Part shown: positions 32,758 through 42,673 of the stretch, piece by piece
Position numbering within the stretch: the first letter of the stretch is position 1
Layout: every line of letters begins with the position of its first letter
Assembly: GCF_022539505.1 (NCBI RefSeq)
Contig: NW_025900946.1
Coordinates: 1 to 64,000, forward strand
Source: Lolium rigidum
Taxonomy: Eukaryota > Streptophyta > Magnoliopsida > Poales > Poaceae
Length of the DNA: 64,000 bases
Direction: 5' to 3'
The notes under the pieces: generated by a model
Database searches by the model: none
The model's input: only the letters and a program-made list of their open reading frames with translations
Told to the model about the DNA's origin: nothing
Translations under genes and position numbers: made by a program

Positions 32758-33624
32758 GGGTGTGTTTGGTAGCCTGGGTGTACCGAGAATCTCTATCTTT
32801 CCTCATACATGTTGACCCTAGCCAAGTTAGATTGAGATTTTGGTATGTGTTTGGTAGCTCGGGTTAGTTGATACGTGCTGACTTCAGATGTTGTTTGGTT
32901 CGTTTGTATGTGTTGATACATGTCGTGGCTTGTGCTGAAAATATAAAATTACCGGGAGGTCCACATTTTTACACAAAAGCCCCTCAACAGATTAAAGAAA
33001 AGCAATCGGATCCTCAAATCCCGATTGAGACGAAGCGAGGCCTGAATTCCAGCCATGCTCATGCCCGACGGTGGTGCCGGAGCTCGGTGGTAGGGGCGGA
33101 GCTCTTTGTTCTGGGCGCCGGAGCTCGGTGTCGGGGCGGAGCTCGGAGGTCTGGGCGCCGGAGCTCGGGCCGGGACGGAGCTCGGTGGTCTGGGCGCCGG
33201 AGCTCGGATCGGGCGGAGCTCTGTCATCGGGGCAGACGATGCGCCGTAGATGGGGCGCCGGAGCTCCGTCGTCGGGGCCGACGAGGCGCGGGGACGGTCA
33301 CACTGAGGCGCGAGGAAGGTCGCAGGCAGGGAGGGCACGGGGAGGAGAGACGAAGCGAGAGCAAGATGTGGGGGAAAATGAGAGATCGGGTGGGGGTCTT
33401 GGGGGGTCGCGCGGGGCATGCTACAGTTGTTTGCGGGGCGAGCTCAGCCCGGGCGACTTGGGAAGCTCGATTTAAGCTTCTCTACCCGGCCTGGCTCAGA
33501 GGCATTTTTCGTATGACCTTGGCAGTGCCCAGTTGAACCGAACCGGGCTAACAAACAGCAAATAGTCTCTTCAGCTAGGTTGAGACGAGAATATCTAAGA
33601 TCACCCAGGCTACCAAACACACCC
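32758..33624. mobile_element. Tourist/PIF-Harbinger-type element, 867 bp
   Basis: Terminal inverted repeats GGGTGTGTTTGGTAGCCTGG and CCAGGCTACCAAACACACCC bound it, flanked by TAA (32755-32757 and 33625-33627). Segment A has the empty site with a single TAA. The middle is a GC-rich minisatellite-like stretch (33070-33300) with GCGCCGGAGCTCGG repeated. Long ORFs there occur in several frames and come from the repeat. Confidence 0.9.
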
Positions 33625-33956
33625 TAAAGGACAGGGAGACACGCGGGTTTAATGAGACGTCCTACAAGGTGACAGGCTGGGCGCCCTATCCCTGTCCTCG
33701 CGTTAAGTCTCCACGTAGCTATACTGTGTGTCGTATGCGTGGCCGATCGACGTACTCATGGGCATCATTATACGCATCATTACTTCGTATTTACTGGCCT
33801 GCCTCCCGACCGGCCGGTATAATTTCATACGAACCGCTAATTAAGCACTCATGACGCATAATTACACAGTACTGTACTAACAACCGTTCAAGCCACGGCA
33901 CCCGTACGTGTTTTACTACCTGGCACAGTAAAACAGTGCAGCTACATGGCGAGCTA

Positions 33957-34237
33957 CTCCCTCCGTCCACAAATAAGTGGACATCTAAGGTCTAAACTTT
34001 GTCCACAAAAGAGTGTACTCCTATCTTTTCAATGCACTTTAATTGCTTCTCTCTCATCGCACGGAAATCAAACCCAATAATATTAAGCACATGTCCTCCT
34101 TGTTTTCTACAAGCACTTAGCTCATTGGAGGTGAAATAATTGAAGTGGAGAGATGCATCTTCCCAATGCACTTTTCACTTCACTTTATAATTTGTCTTGA
34201 AAACCCCGCGTGTACACTTATTTGTGGACGGAGGGAG
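33957..34237. mobile_element. Stowaway MITE, 281 bp
   Basis: Begins CTCCCTCCGTCCACAAATAA and ends TTATTTGTGGACGGAGGGAG, flanked by TA on both sides (33955-33956, 34238-34239). Terminus and TSD are diagnostic of Stowaway (Tc1/mariner type). Confidence 0.95.
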
Positions 34238-34344
34238 TACTCCTGACTGTAAAATGGGAGCGTGCCAATTCATTGATGTGGACGGTTAGGTGCTGCTAAC
34301 AAAACTGTAGTGTAGTCCGTAGGAGATACGAAGATCACGGCCAC

Positions 34345-35255
34345 GGTGGTGTTTCTGCCGGCGCCCGGAGGTCGGCCGGCGGTGCAGCCCGAGGCTGGGT
34401 GTGGCGGCCGTGGTGGTGATGGTGGTTGAGGGAAGGGAGGTGGTCCGGCGGAAGCTTGAAGCGAGGATGACATGATAAGCTCCGGGCTAATGCCTTGTCC
34501 TCGGTGGCTGGCCGGCCGGCAGCTGGCCGAGGCCGGCGATGGCGACGGCTTCGGGCGCCGCTTCCTTCTTGAAGGCATCGCCGAGGTGATGTTTTGTCAT
34601 CCTGTCTGGAAAAGCTCCGGGGTAATCCCTAGATCCACCGTGATCGGTCGGTGGCGGCGCTTTTGTGTCGTCTTCCCTCTTGGGGGAATCGATTTGGAGT
34701 CGCTTTGGTCGGAGGGACCCGTGGAAGATGGTTGGTGTTGGCGTCGTGGGCTGCGTGGCAACGATGACAATGGTGAGCGGATCGGAGTTGCGGCATGTCC
34801 TTCGTCACCCCCGCCGTGATGGTGAAGTCGGAGCTGCGAGGCGACTTGTGGCAACGATACCACTTGATTGGTGCTTGCGTCGGTGCAAGGCGTGCAACTT
34901 TCTCCTTTGAAGATCACGGTTGAAGTCGGAGCTGCCTCCTCCTCGACGTGCTTGGGGGTCGACCGTTTGGCATAGGCTCACATTGGCTCCGGTGTCGTTC
35001 GCGGCGAGGGTCTCGGTGGCGGTCGTTTAAGGTGAAGTCGGGATCGCTGGCTCGTGGAGGAGTGACGACGATGACGCTCGATGACATCCTCATCGATGGC
35101 TTTTCTTCTCGATGGCGTGTGTGCTCCGTGTGGGTAGCCAGGTTGGCCGGGGTGTCCAATGTGTGTTGTTGGTTTTCGCCCAATTTTCTCCTAAAAATTG
35201 GGCACTTTCTTCTTAATTAATGGATGAGGCAAAGCTTTTGCCTCCGGTTTAAAAA
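34345..35255 (+). mobile_element. Retroposed fragment (probable LINE 3' part), + strand
   Basis: A 14-bp direct repeat AAGATCACGGCCAC flanks it (34331-34344 and 35256-35269). Its right end is a run of A preceded by GGCAAAGCTTTTGCCTCCGG, a 3' end I associate with grass LINEs. The inside is GC-rich and unbroken ORFs exist in several frames (34472-34819 for example), but no RT or endonuclease motif is visible, so it would be mainly 3' sequence of a truncated copy or another poly(A) transcript. Confidence 0.65.
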
Positions 35256-35427
35256 AAGATCACGGCCACTTAATGCTCGAGAAATTTGGAGCAAGTTTTA
35301 GGCCGTCGTACGTGTGCCTGTATAACCGTTCCGGTGCCAACGCGATATATTTCCATTTTCGAACAAGGCATGCAGGTGCCAACGATACCGTGCGGAAGCA
35401 GGCAAAGAACAGCGCAAACGCCATGAG

Positions 35428-35703
35428 ACTAGTCATAGTGGGGAGTAACATAGAGTAGTAACATGGTGCATGTTACTACCCTATGTTACTACATTCATAG
35501 TGGATAGTTACTTGTATGTGGTATCATGCATGTTATATTTAGTACTAGATTGTAGACTCATCTTGTCTTGAGAAGTGTGATGTTATGGTAACATAGCTAG
35601 TTACCACCCCACTCTTTTTTTTCATTTATTGACATGCCATGTCATCAAAATGCCTTAGAGTATGTGATGTTACTAGCTATGTTATTCCCACTATAAGAAG
35701 TCT
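35428..35703. mobile_element. 276-bp MITE with 3-bp TSD
   Basis: Begins ACTAGTCATAGTGGGGAGTA and ends with the near-inverse ATTCCCACTATAAGAAGTCT, flanked by GAG (35425-35427 and 35704-35706). Segment A carries the empty site with one GAG. Superfamily uncertain: a 3-bp non-TWA TSD would fit a CACTA-derived MITE. Confidence 0.8.
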
Positions 35704-35869
35704 GAGCGGCGATACGACGGTACGACGGCGTATCGGCGAGTGAAGCACCGAATCGCCCCTGAGCTGGAGCCTACTGGTGGTGGGGAACTGTGAAGACGTG
35801 CATGGCCGATTACTTGCGTGGAAATTGTGACTTGTGAGCCACACACATAGTACTAGTCGCATATGATGG

Positions 35870-36175
35870 CTAGCCCCTAGAGAGAGGCTTTCCGGAGAAG
35901 AAAACGCCAAGGCTACTCGCATTCGTTCTCGTCGATCGGCCAGCTGGCTTCTCATCATTCGCATGATCGAAAGGAACCGGAGAACCACTGATCCCGCTCA
36001 TGTAGTCTTTAACAAAAGCCCGTTCAACAACAAAGGCACAGACGCGCCAAAACGCGAATGAAAACAAGATATTTATGAAGAAATTCATCGCTAATAGAGA
36101 CAGGTATTTCTCGATCCAAAGGGCTTGATTGTCCGCATGCACGACAGCTTCCCACGTAAAAGGCGGTGCAATCAA
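35870..36175 (-). CDS. Unidentified ORF, 101 codons
   Basis: The minus-strand frame has a hydrophobic stretch (MNFFINILFSFAFWRVCAFV) followed by a polar tail (MSGISGSPVPFDHANDEKP). I recognise no family. It lies in the part of segment B not retained in A, beside a Harbinger-like element. It could be a piece of a host gene or chance. Confidence 0.2.
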   Translation of the reverse strand: MIAPPFTWEAVVHADNQALWIEKYLSLLAMNFFINILFSFAFWRVCAFVVERAFVKDYMSGISGSPVPFDHANDEKPAGRSTRTNASSLGVFFSGKPLSRG

Positions 36176-36350
36176 TCAGGCTCTCAGCAGTCATTTTCCT
36201 CCAAACATTCGGGCAGATCCGACGGCCCGCGGCCGCCCACGATCCCGTCCGGAGAAAGGGAGCTTTGCTGGCGGCACAGCGGCTTTGCTGCTGGCGGTGT
36301 GGTGGAGCAGCGCAATGAGCTGAATCACGAGCGCGTAGTGAGGCGTAAGA

Positions 36351-37098
36351 AGCATCTCCACTCGTCACCCCAAAGGTCCTCTATAAATTTTTGGGGCTCT
36401 GGTGCAAAAAATTACGCCAGCTGCGACTTTAAATTTATTTTTCACGTCGACGTGGCCCAACTTTGTATCCGGCGTTCTTAAGCCGAATCCAGTAGAAAGG
36501 GATGCTAGTGGAGGCGTCAGACGGCTGGAAAATCGCAACGAGCCAGCCTTGGCAGCGAGATGTGCCTACATCTTCCCACCAGTTCCGCCGATTCCTGCCT
36601 ACATCTTCCCATTCTTTCCACCGCTTTCCACCATTGTCGCTGCTATATGTAGGCGGCAAGTGGTGGAAGGGCCACATCTCATACCCTAGTTCTACAGATT
36701 TCTCTTTCACACATCTCACCCATGGCGTCCGGTGATCTTGCCCCCTTACCCACGCGAAGGTGGAGCCGCTGAGCGCCTCCAAATACCCCTCCCGCCGCGT
36801 GCGTCGCCACAGCCTCTGCGAATGCAACCACCACCATCCACCGCCTCGTAGGTTCGAGCCGCGCCCAACGAGCGACGACGACGGCTCCTCCGACGACAAC
36901 GACGATGACTTCGAGTACATGTACTATAGGCCTAGATATGAATATGACTAGTCTTTTATTTATAATGAAATAATAATAATTTTATTTAAAATATACATCA
37001 TTTATATTGGGGTCACGACTGGGGCCGATCGGCCTCCACTTTGTGTTTAGCGCCGGAGATCGTCACCGTTGGAGCCCATATTGAGGACGAGTGGAGCT
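36351..37098. mobile_element. Harbinger-like element, ~750 bp
   Basis: Left tip AGCATCTCCACTCGTC (36351) is mirrored by GACGAGTGGAGCT at 37086-37098. I associate both, and the inner GGGGTCACGACTGGGG / TTTAGCGCCGGAGATCG near 37010-37065, with grass Harbinger ends. No clean TSD found. Inside, 36721-36951 reads as a broken small ORF: a start (ATGGCGTCCGGTGATC), a shifted frame rich in Arg/His/Pro, then an acidic tail (SDDNDDDFEYMYY). Confidence 0.55.
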
Positions 37099-37325
37099 GA
37101 TCATACTGTGTAAAGACGCCTAGCCGCTTCTTCAGCACCAGCTGACGGCGAGCTTAACTCAGTGGTCAGCTTTACTGGATCATCTCATCTAGCTCACTCA
37201 CTATTTACTGTCACCCACAGGTTACAATGTAGATATGAAAACTTCAGTTATGTACGGAGGGAGTACATCGCATCAACGATTGCTTGTTCATTTTCGTCTC
37301 CGGTCAGGTGATAAGGCCATTTCTA
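37099..37325. other. Short non-coding stretch
   Basis: Contains GTACGGAGGGAGTAC at 37253, probably a Stowaway end remnant. Nothing else recognised. Confidence 0.4.
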
Positions 37326-37419
37326 AAGAACCCCGTACAGTCTTCGTAGCTGTCAACTGTCCAATTCTGGGGTCCTGCACACCCCGCCGCGGCATGGTTG
37401 GACCTCACCAGATGAGTCC

Positions 37420-37905
37420 GTGGGTCCTATGGATGGTGGCTCACCCACGTCGGTGCTCGACTACTTCCAAGTCAGCATATCACCCAAGGACATTGAGCCG
37501 CATGTGGGCTCGGCTGGTGTGGAGGCTGCCAGTGTGGAGCAGAAGCAGGACCTCCTCTGTTTCCGTCAGTCATGCAAGAGGGCGACCTCCCCGGTACTCA
37601 GTAGACCCGTCAGGCAGTGCCGAAGGAAGAAGAAGGTCTACACGGGACCTGTGAGACGCAGTGGGCGTATCAGCAAGAGGTTTGCTGCCGGCACCCCCAT
37701 TCGCCAGCAGCAGCGTGCTCTCATTACCAGGCTTGGCATTGCTCGGGAGGGAGACATCATTGGAGACGAAGCTTTGGAGGCTTATCTTGATCTTTTCACC
37801 ACCCCTTTCAGCCAGCAGCACTTGGACGTCGTTCTTCGCCTTTTTGGTTGGACAGCAGCTGACCTACAGGCCGCTTCAGATGCCCCTGTGGACTGTTTGG
37901 CCTGA
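37420..37905 (+). CDS. C-terminal part of LINE ORF1 (gag-like)
   Basis: The frame ends 50 bp before the first ATG of ORF2. It carries a basic patch (PVRQCRRKKKVYTGPVRRSG) and RLGIAREGDIIGDEALEAY, then LDVVLRLFGW, typical of the ORF1 ends of plant LINEs. The N-terminal part, including any CCHC knuckle, is missing through 5' truncation. The listed ATG at 37420 is simply the first in frame and probably not the native start. ORF1 proteins bind the element RNA. Confidence 0.6.
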   Translation: MGPMDGGSPTSVLDYFQVSISPKDIEPHVGSAGVEAASVEQKQDLLCFRQSCKRATSPVLSRPVRQCRRKKKVYTGPVRRSGRISKRFAAGTPIRQQQRALITRLGIAREGDIIGDEALEAYLDLFTTPFSQQHLDVVLRLFGWTAADLQAASDAPVDCLA

Positions 37906-37955
37906 TTGGAGTTTTTTCTCTCTTTCCCTCTTAGGCGCTTTGTTTTCGCGCCCGA

Positions 37956-40900
37956 GTGTGCTCATTCCTGTCTGTATTAATGGGATCTATGGATGATTGC
38001 ATTGCCATTTGGAATGCGCGTGGGCTTAATTCACCTGCCAGGCGTCTTGCTGTTTGCCAGGCCGTTTCACCTGCGCGAGCGGCCGTAGTTTGCCTCCAGG
38101 AGACAAAGATGGCGGTTATCTCCGACCGCGTGGTACGGGAATGTCTAGGGCCCGCTTTCGATGATTTCTTTTTTCTCCCGGCAGTGGGCACGAGGGGTGG
38201 TATCTTGCTGGCATGGCAGTCCACTTTGATATCGGTCTCAAACCCCCATATGACGCAAAATGCCATCACGGCGAGGATTACTAGTAGTGGAGGTGATAGC
38301 TGGTGGTTCACTGGGGTTTATGGGCCGCAGAGTGACGCAGAGAAGTGTTCCTTTCTTCAAGAGCTCCAGGACATTCGGGATCTGCATGCAGGGCCGTGGA
38401 TGGTGGCAGGGGATTTTAATCTAATTGTCGACCCCCAGGATAAGAACCAAGGAGTGTTACATCGCCGTATGATGGGCAGATTCAGAAGGACCCTAACAAA
38501 CCTGGACCTCAAGGAGATATACCTGAACGGGAGGAGGTTCACGTGGTCCAATGAACGCGCGGAACCGACAATGGAGAAGCTGGACAGGGTCTTCACGACT
38601 GTGGACTGGGAGGAGTTATTCCCGGATGCGTTTTTATCCGCTTTGTCTAGTGGGCCCTCTGACCACTGCCCTCTAGTTCTGAGCCTAGCTCCGGACCTGC
38701 ACAGGGGCCGTAGGTTTCAGTTTCAGTCTTTCTGGCCCAAAGTGGAGGGCTTCCAGGAGGTGGTCCGGGAAGTGTGGACGTCGCAGCCTTATGAGCAAAA
38801 CCCCTTCAAACGACTAGACCAGAAACTCAGAGCTACGGCGAAGAGGCTAGCCAGTTGGAGCTCCAAATTTGTTGGTAATGTGAAGATGCAGATCCTGATG
38901 GCTACGGAGTTGATTCTTCGTTTTGACATTGCTATGGAATCAAGGCCGTTGTCGCCACACGAGCGCGCGCTCCGACGCATGCTAAAAAAGAAACTCTTGG
39001 GACTGGCATCTCTGGAAAGGACGATTGCTCGACAGCGCTCCCGCATTCTTTGGCTTCGAGAGGGGGACGCATGCACCCGTTTCTTCCATCTGCATGCGAG
39101 TCACAGACGGCGCAAGAACTTTGTGGGCCATCTGGTCGTGGACAACAGGCGAGTCACTGAGCATGATGAGAAGGCGGAAGCAGTGGACTTTTTCTTCGAT
39201 CAGTTGTTAGGGTCGACGGTTGACAGACCTTTCTCGCTAGACCTGGAGTTTCTTGGACTTCCCTCTCTCGACCTCCAACACATCGACGGGGTGTTTACTG
39301 AGGAGGAAGTGTGGAAGGCCATTAGGGACATGCCCGCGGACAAGTGCCCTGGCCCGGACGGTTTCTCAGCCCGTTTCTACCGCACCTGTTGGGGCACCAT
39401 TAAGGTTGACGTCATGGAAGCCTTCAACTCCCTCTCCAGACTGGATAGTCGTGGCTTTGGAGCGGTCAATGGAGCCTACATCACTCTATTACCAAAGAAG
39501 GAGGGGGCAGAGGAAGTTCGGGATTTCAGACCTATCAGCCTGATACATGGTGTGGCCAAATTAGTGGCCAAAGTGTTGGCCAACAGAGTCGCCCCGGTCC
39601 TACCACAGGTGGTGGGGTCGCATCAGAGTGCATTTGTGCGGGGGCGGTGCCTGCATGACAACTTCATGATGGTTCAGGGAACGGCACGCAAGCTCCATAG
39701 TTCGGCCACCTCGGCAGCCCTCCTGAAATTGGATATAACCAAGGCCTTCGACACAGTGGACTGGGCACTCCTTCTTGAGGTCCTCCGGAGAATTGGGATC
39801 GGGGAGAGGATCTTATCCACCATATGTGCCCTCCTCTCCACAGCGACCACCCGGGTCTTGCTGAATGGCACTCCTGGTGCGCGGATTGCCAATAGGCGTG
39901 GACTGCGTCAGGGGGACCCCCTATCCCCGCAGCTCTTCATCCTGATCATGGAGACTCTGCATCTGATGATTGAGAAGGCAGCCGAAATGGGGATGCTCAC
40001 CCCGCTTGCGTCGACAGGGCTACGGATGCGGACTTCGATGTACGCAGACGATGTGGTCACTTTCCTACGCCCCACTGTGATGGATTTCAGGGTCTTCGCT
40101 GGGATCGTGGAGGATTTCGGTACCGCCTCGGGGTTACGAGTCAACATGGAGAAATGCTCAGCGAACCTTATCCGCTGTAGTGACGCCGATACGGCTGTCG
40201 TGGATCAGGAGCTTCAATGCCCTGTGGTGCCTTTCCCCTTGCGGTACCTCGGGCTACCTCTCACCCTCAGGAAGCCGACTGCAGCTCAGTTGCAATACCT
40301 TGTAGACAGTGTGGCGAACAAGCTACCAGGGTGGAGGGCCTCCCTACTTGACAGAGGTGGACGGCTGGAGTTGGTACGCGCGACCCTCTCCGCGATACCC
40401 ATTTTTGCATTGTTGTCGCTTGATCTGCCCGCCAAGACCATCGCTGCTATTGAGAAAATTATAAGAGGTTTCCTCTGGAAGGGAAGGAAAGACGTCAAGG
40501 GAGGCCACTGTTTAGTGGCGTGGGACAAAGTGTGTGCGCCGAAGGAGTGGGGCGGACTTGGAATCCCCAATATCAGGATGATGAACGTGGCGCTGAGGAC
40601 CAGATGGCTGTGGCTACAGCGCATGGATGACTCCAAGCCATGGAAGGAGCTTAACATTCAGGTCCCCAAGATGGCGAGACAGCTCTTCGAAGGGGCAACT
40701 TACTCGGTTCTGGGAAATGGGGCGAGTACCTTCTTTTGGACGGACAGATGGCTCCCGGATGGACGGATTTGTGAGTTAGCACCTAACCTGTTTTCGGCCG
40801 TACCTACGAGCGCTCTCAGACAGAGGCGGGTTCGCGAGGGGCTGGCAGGAAGCTGGTTAGATGATGTCCCTCCGGACCTGGGCACGCTGGCTGTCACAGA

Positions 40901-41543
40901 GCTTTTCCAACTAGCGGATCGTCTGACGGCTGTTGCCCTAGTTGAGGGTGTGGAGGATGTCTTCCGTTGGAGATGGGAGCATGATCACTGCTATTCTGCA
41001 CGATCCTGCTATCGTGCGATGTTCGGAGCTAGAGTGGAGATGGCTGGAGCAGTGCAGATTTGGCGATCCAGAGCTCCGCCAAACTGCAGGGTGTTCCTCT
41101 GGCTCGCGGCCAAGAACAGATGCTGGACGGCAGACAGATTGGGTAGACGGAACCTCCCGCGCCCGGCTGCCTGCCCTTTCTGCGACCAGGAGGATGAGAC
41201 GCTTGACCACCTCCTGCTTGGCTGCGTCCTGGCACGGCAGGTCTGGGCGACGTGTTTGCGATGGTGGGGTAAGCTTCATTGGATGCCGCACGCCGATGCA
41301 AGCTTCGTCCCTTGGCTCCAATCGAAGCAGGGGGGTCCGGGGAAAGACCGAGACCTGTGGACGGCCATCACCCTCGTGTGTTGGTGCCTTTGGCGCCACC
41401 GAAACGACGTTGTTTTCGAAGGTGCCACACCATCTTTGTATGAAGTAGTAGGACGGATCTCAGACGAAGCGGAGCTGTGGCGCGCCGCTAGGCTGTTTAG
41501 AGGTAGTCTTGCAGACGTGGGAAAGTGGAGATGTCGCGAGTAG
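37956..41543 (+). CDS. LINE ORF2: endonuclease and reverse transcriptase, 1195 codons, uninterrupted
   Basis: An APE-type endonuclease fills residues ~12-245, with IAIWNARGLNSP, CLQETK, WWFTGVYGP, MVAGDFNLI, GRRFTWSNE and SGPSDHCPL in order. The RT covers ~490-770: DKCPGPDGFSARFYRTCW, LLPKKEGAEEVRDFRPISLI, KLDITKAFDTVDW, RRGLRQGDPLSPQLF and the catalytic SMYADDV (YADD at about 696). FPLRYLGLPLTL and a thumb region follow. The C-terminus has the zf-RVT domain (RAPPNCRVFLWLAAKNR, CPFCDQEDETLDHLLLGC). The product nicks target DNA and copies its RNA there. No stop or frameshift interrupts it. The start may be ATG 37956, 37980 or 37989; the last is just before the conserved endonuclease. Without a promoter or full ORF1 the copy is unlikely to be autonomous. 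Confidence 0.95.
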   Translation: MCSFLSVLMGSMDDCIAIWNARGLNSPARRLAVCQAVSPARAAVVCLQETKMAVISDRVVRECLGPAFDDFFFLPAVGTRGGILLAWQSTLISVSNPHMTQNAITARITSSGGDSWWFTGVYGPQSDAEKCSFLQELQDIRDLHAGPWMVAGDFNLIVDPQDKNQGVLHRRMMGRFRRTLTNLDLKEIYLNGRRFTWSNERAEPTMEKLDRVFTTVDWEELFPDAFLSALSSGPSDHCPLVLSLAPDLHRGRRFQFQSFWPKVEGFQEVVREVWTSQPYEQNPFKRLDQKLRATAKRLASWSSKFVGNVKMQILMATELILRFDIAMESRPLSPHERALRRMLKKKLLGLASLERTIARQRSRILWLREGDACTRFFHLHASHRRRKNFVGHLVVDNRRVTEHDEKAEAVDFFFDQLLGSTVDRPFSLDLEFLGLPSLDLQHIDGVFTEEEVWKAIRDMPADKCPGPDGFSARFYRTCWGTIKVDVMEAFNSLSRLDSRGFGAVNGAYITLLPKKEGAEEVRDFRPISLIHGVAKLVAKVLANRVAPVLPQVVGSHQSAFVRGRCLHDNFMMVQGTARKLHSSATSAALLKLDITKAFDTVDWALLLEVLRRIGIGERILSTICALLSTATTRVLLNGTPGARIANRRGLRQGDPLSPQLFILIMETLHLMIEKAAEMGMLTPLASTGLRMRTSMYADDVVTFLRPTVMDFRVFAGIVEDFGTASGLRVNMEKCSANLIRCSDADTAVVDQELQCPVVPFPLRYLGLPLTLRKPTAAQLQYLVDSVANKLPGWRASLLDRGGRLELVRATLSAIPIFALLSLDLPAKTIAAIEKIIRGFLWKGRKDVKGGHCLVAWDKVCAPKEWGGLGIPNIRMMNVALRTRWLWLQRMDDSKPWKELNIQVPKMARQLFEGATYSVLGNGASTFFWTDRWLPDGRICELAPNLFSAVPTSALRQRRVREGLAGSWLDDVPPDLGTLAVTELFQLADRLTAVALVEGVEDVFRWRWEHDHCYSARSCYRAMFGARVEMAGAVQIWRSRAPPNCRVFLWLAAKNRCWTADRLGRRNLPRPAACPFCDQEDETLDHLLLGCVLARQVWATCLRWWGKLHWMPHADASFVPWLQSKQGGPGKDRDLWTAITLVCWCLWRHRNDVVFEGATPSLYEVVGRISDEAELWRAARLFRGSLADVGKWRCRE

Positions 41544-41707
41544 TTTCGTAGTGTGTGTGTGCCGCTGCCCTAAAAGGGCAGCGTGGATCTGCACCATCCG
41601 GCGGTTGTGCCGGGGTGGGTGCGTTGTACTTTGGCCTTCTGGCCCTTCTTCTATGAACCCAGATACGTCTCTCCATGACGTATCCTTGAAAAAAAAAGAA
41701 CCCCGTA

Positions 41708-42346
41708 AAATTCGGTTCCTTTTGGTCTGGAAGCGGCTGCTCGTTGACAAGGAAAAGTGCAAGAATGTTTTCGAGACATACCCACATGGTGGGCGAGAGT
41801 GATCAAGAAACAAGTCGATCCGCATATTTCCGTCGTATTCCCTTCTCTGCTTTTCATCTTCTTAATTATATGACGGCGCATGGGCCAAATGTTGCCTCGC
41901 TTAGCCAACATTATAGGTTGCCATGACCCCAAGATTGCAACGCCGTACCAGTCAAGGTCCGGTTTGCCCCCTGACGCGGCTGATAACATAGATGAAACTA
42001 CCTTGGCTAATATGGAACAAACAGTCTTCACTGAGGTACGAAATCAAAGCTACCATGCATTCCTCATTAACATTCTACCAATAACACGTCAGCTCCGCCA
42101 ACCTCTTGAATCCTAGAAAGGGCGACTTCACGCGGTTCACATTGGATGACTACATGACAAGGGGAAAGACGGCGATCATTGATTTGAATGACGAGACGTC
42201 GTGGAAGTCAGCTATGAGGAGGAAGATGACTCGGAAAATTATGCGGGAAAGGATGTCGAAGATGAGGAAATAGCCGATGGTGAGGAGGAAGATTGCTCCG
42301 AGGAGGGGACGAGGCAATAGGAAGCCCGGAAAATAAGTAGGGTTGC
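41708..42346. other. Unassigned sequence flanking the LINE
   Basis: Left flank before 37326 and right flank after 41707 form one locus once the LINE is set aside. Parts look once-coding (LVWKRLLVDKEKCKNVFETY at 41721; a Lys/Arg/Met-rich piece at 42190-42270) but stops interrupt them and I recognise no family. Confidence 0.3.
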
Positions 42347-42503
42347 TTTTTTTTGGAAAGGAATACGGTAGGAGAAACCCCTCTCAGTGATTTTGTTTTT
42401 AAATAACAAGAATCCAAATTCGCGTCCCTGGGAACTTGAACCTGGGTGGCTGGGTTCTACATCCACTTCCCTAACCAAATAAGTTAGGCTCACTTCTTAT
42501 AAT
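42347..42503 (-). mobile_element. tRNA-derived SINE, minus strand
   Basis: Read on the minus strand it begins GAGCCTAACTT near its 5' end and has a B-box-like GGTTCAAGTTCC at 42442-42431, as in RNA polymerase III promoters. It ends in a run of eight A. TAGGGTTGC flanks it (42338-42346 and 42504-42512). Length of about 157 bp and the tRNA-like head resemble the Au SINE of grasses. Confidence 0.7.
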
Positions 42504-42673
42504 TAGGGTTGCTTGTCGGACATGTCAAACTTGTAATAATGTAGGACTTGTAATCGGTACCGAGAACCCGTAGAAGTTGAACTTGCCATCGCTGTCCAAC
42601 TTTGAACTTTCATCTGGTACTGAACTCGATCTTGCAAGTTGTTGTGTTGATCCTTTATTGTGATGCATTTTCC

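Larger units (their letters stand above)
32286..35876. repeat. Segment B: second copy of the A/B segment, expanded by insertions
   Basis: Matches segment A in blocks 32286-32757, 33625-33755, 35340-35427 and 35704-35876. Between blocks lie a Tourist-like element, a Stowaway MITE, a retroposed fragment and a 276-bp MITE, plus 33756-33956 and 34240-34330, which have no match in A. B continues past where A is truncated. Confidence 0.85.
37339..41694 (+). mobile_element. LINE (L1-type), 4.4 kb, 13-bp TSD, intact ORF2
   Basis: AAAGAACCCCGTA occurs at 37326-37338 and 41695-41707, right after a short A run. The element is 5'-truncated inside ORF1, but ORF2 is complete. It is the least decayed retroelement in the window. 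Confidence 0.95.

Noticed and set aside
32868..33536. Plus-strand ORF of 222 codons
   Set aside because: Runs through the minisatellite of a Tourist-type element and both its AT-rich flanks; low complexity and no domain.
34270..34917. Several 81-115-codon ORFs on both strands
   Set aside because: They are inside a retroposed GC-rich fragment with a TSD and poly(A); no RT, endonuclease or host domain visible.
42421..42495. Possible tRNA gene on the minus strand
   Set aside because: Only the B-box-like part is tRNA-like; there is no cloverleaf and it lies within a poly(A)-tailed SINE with a TSD.
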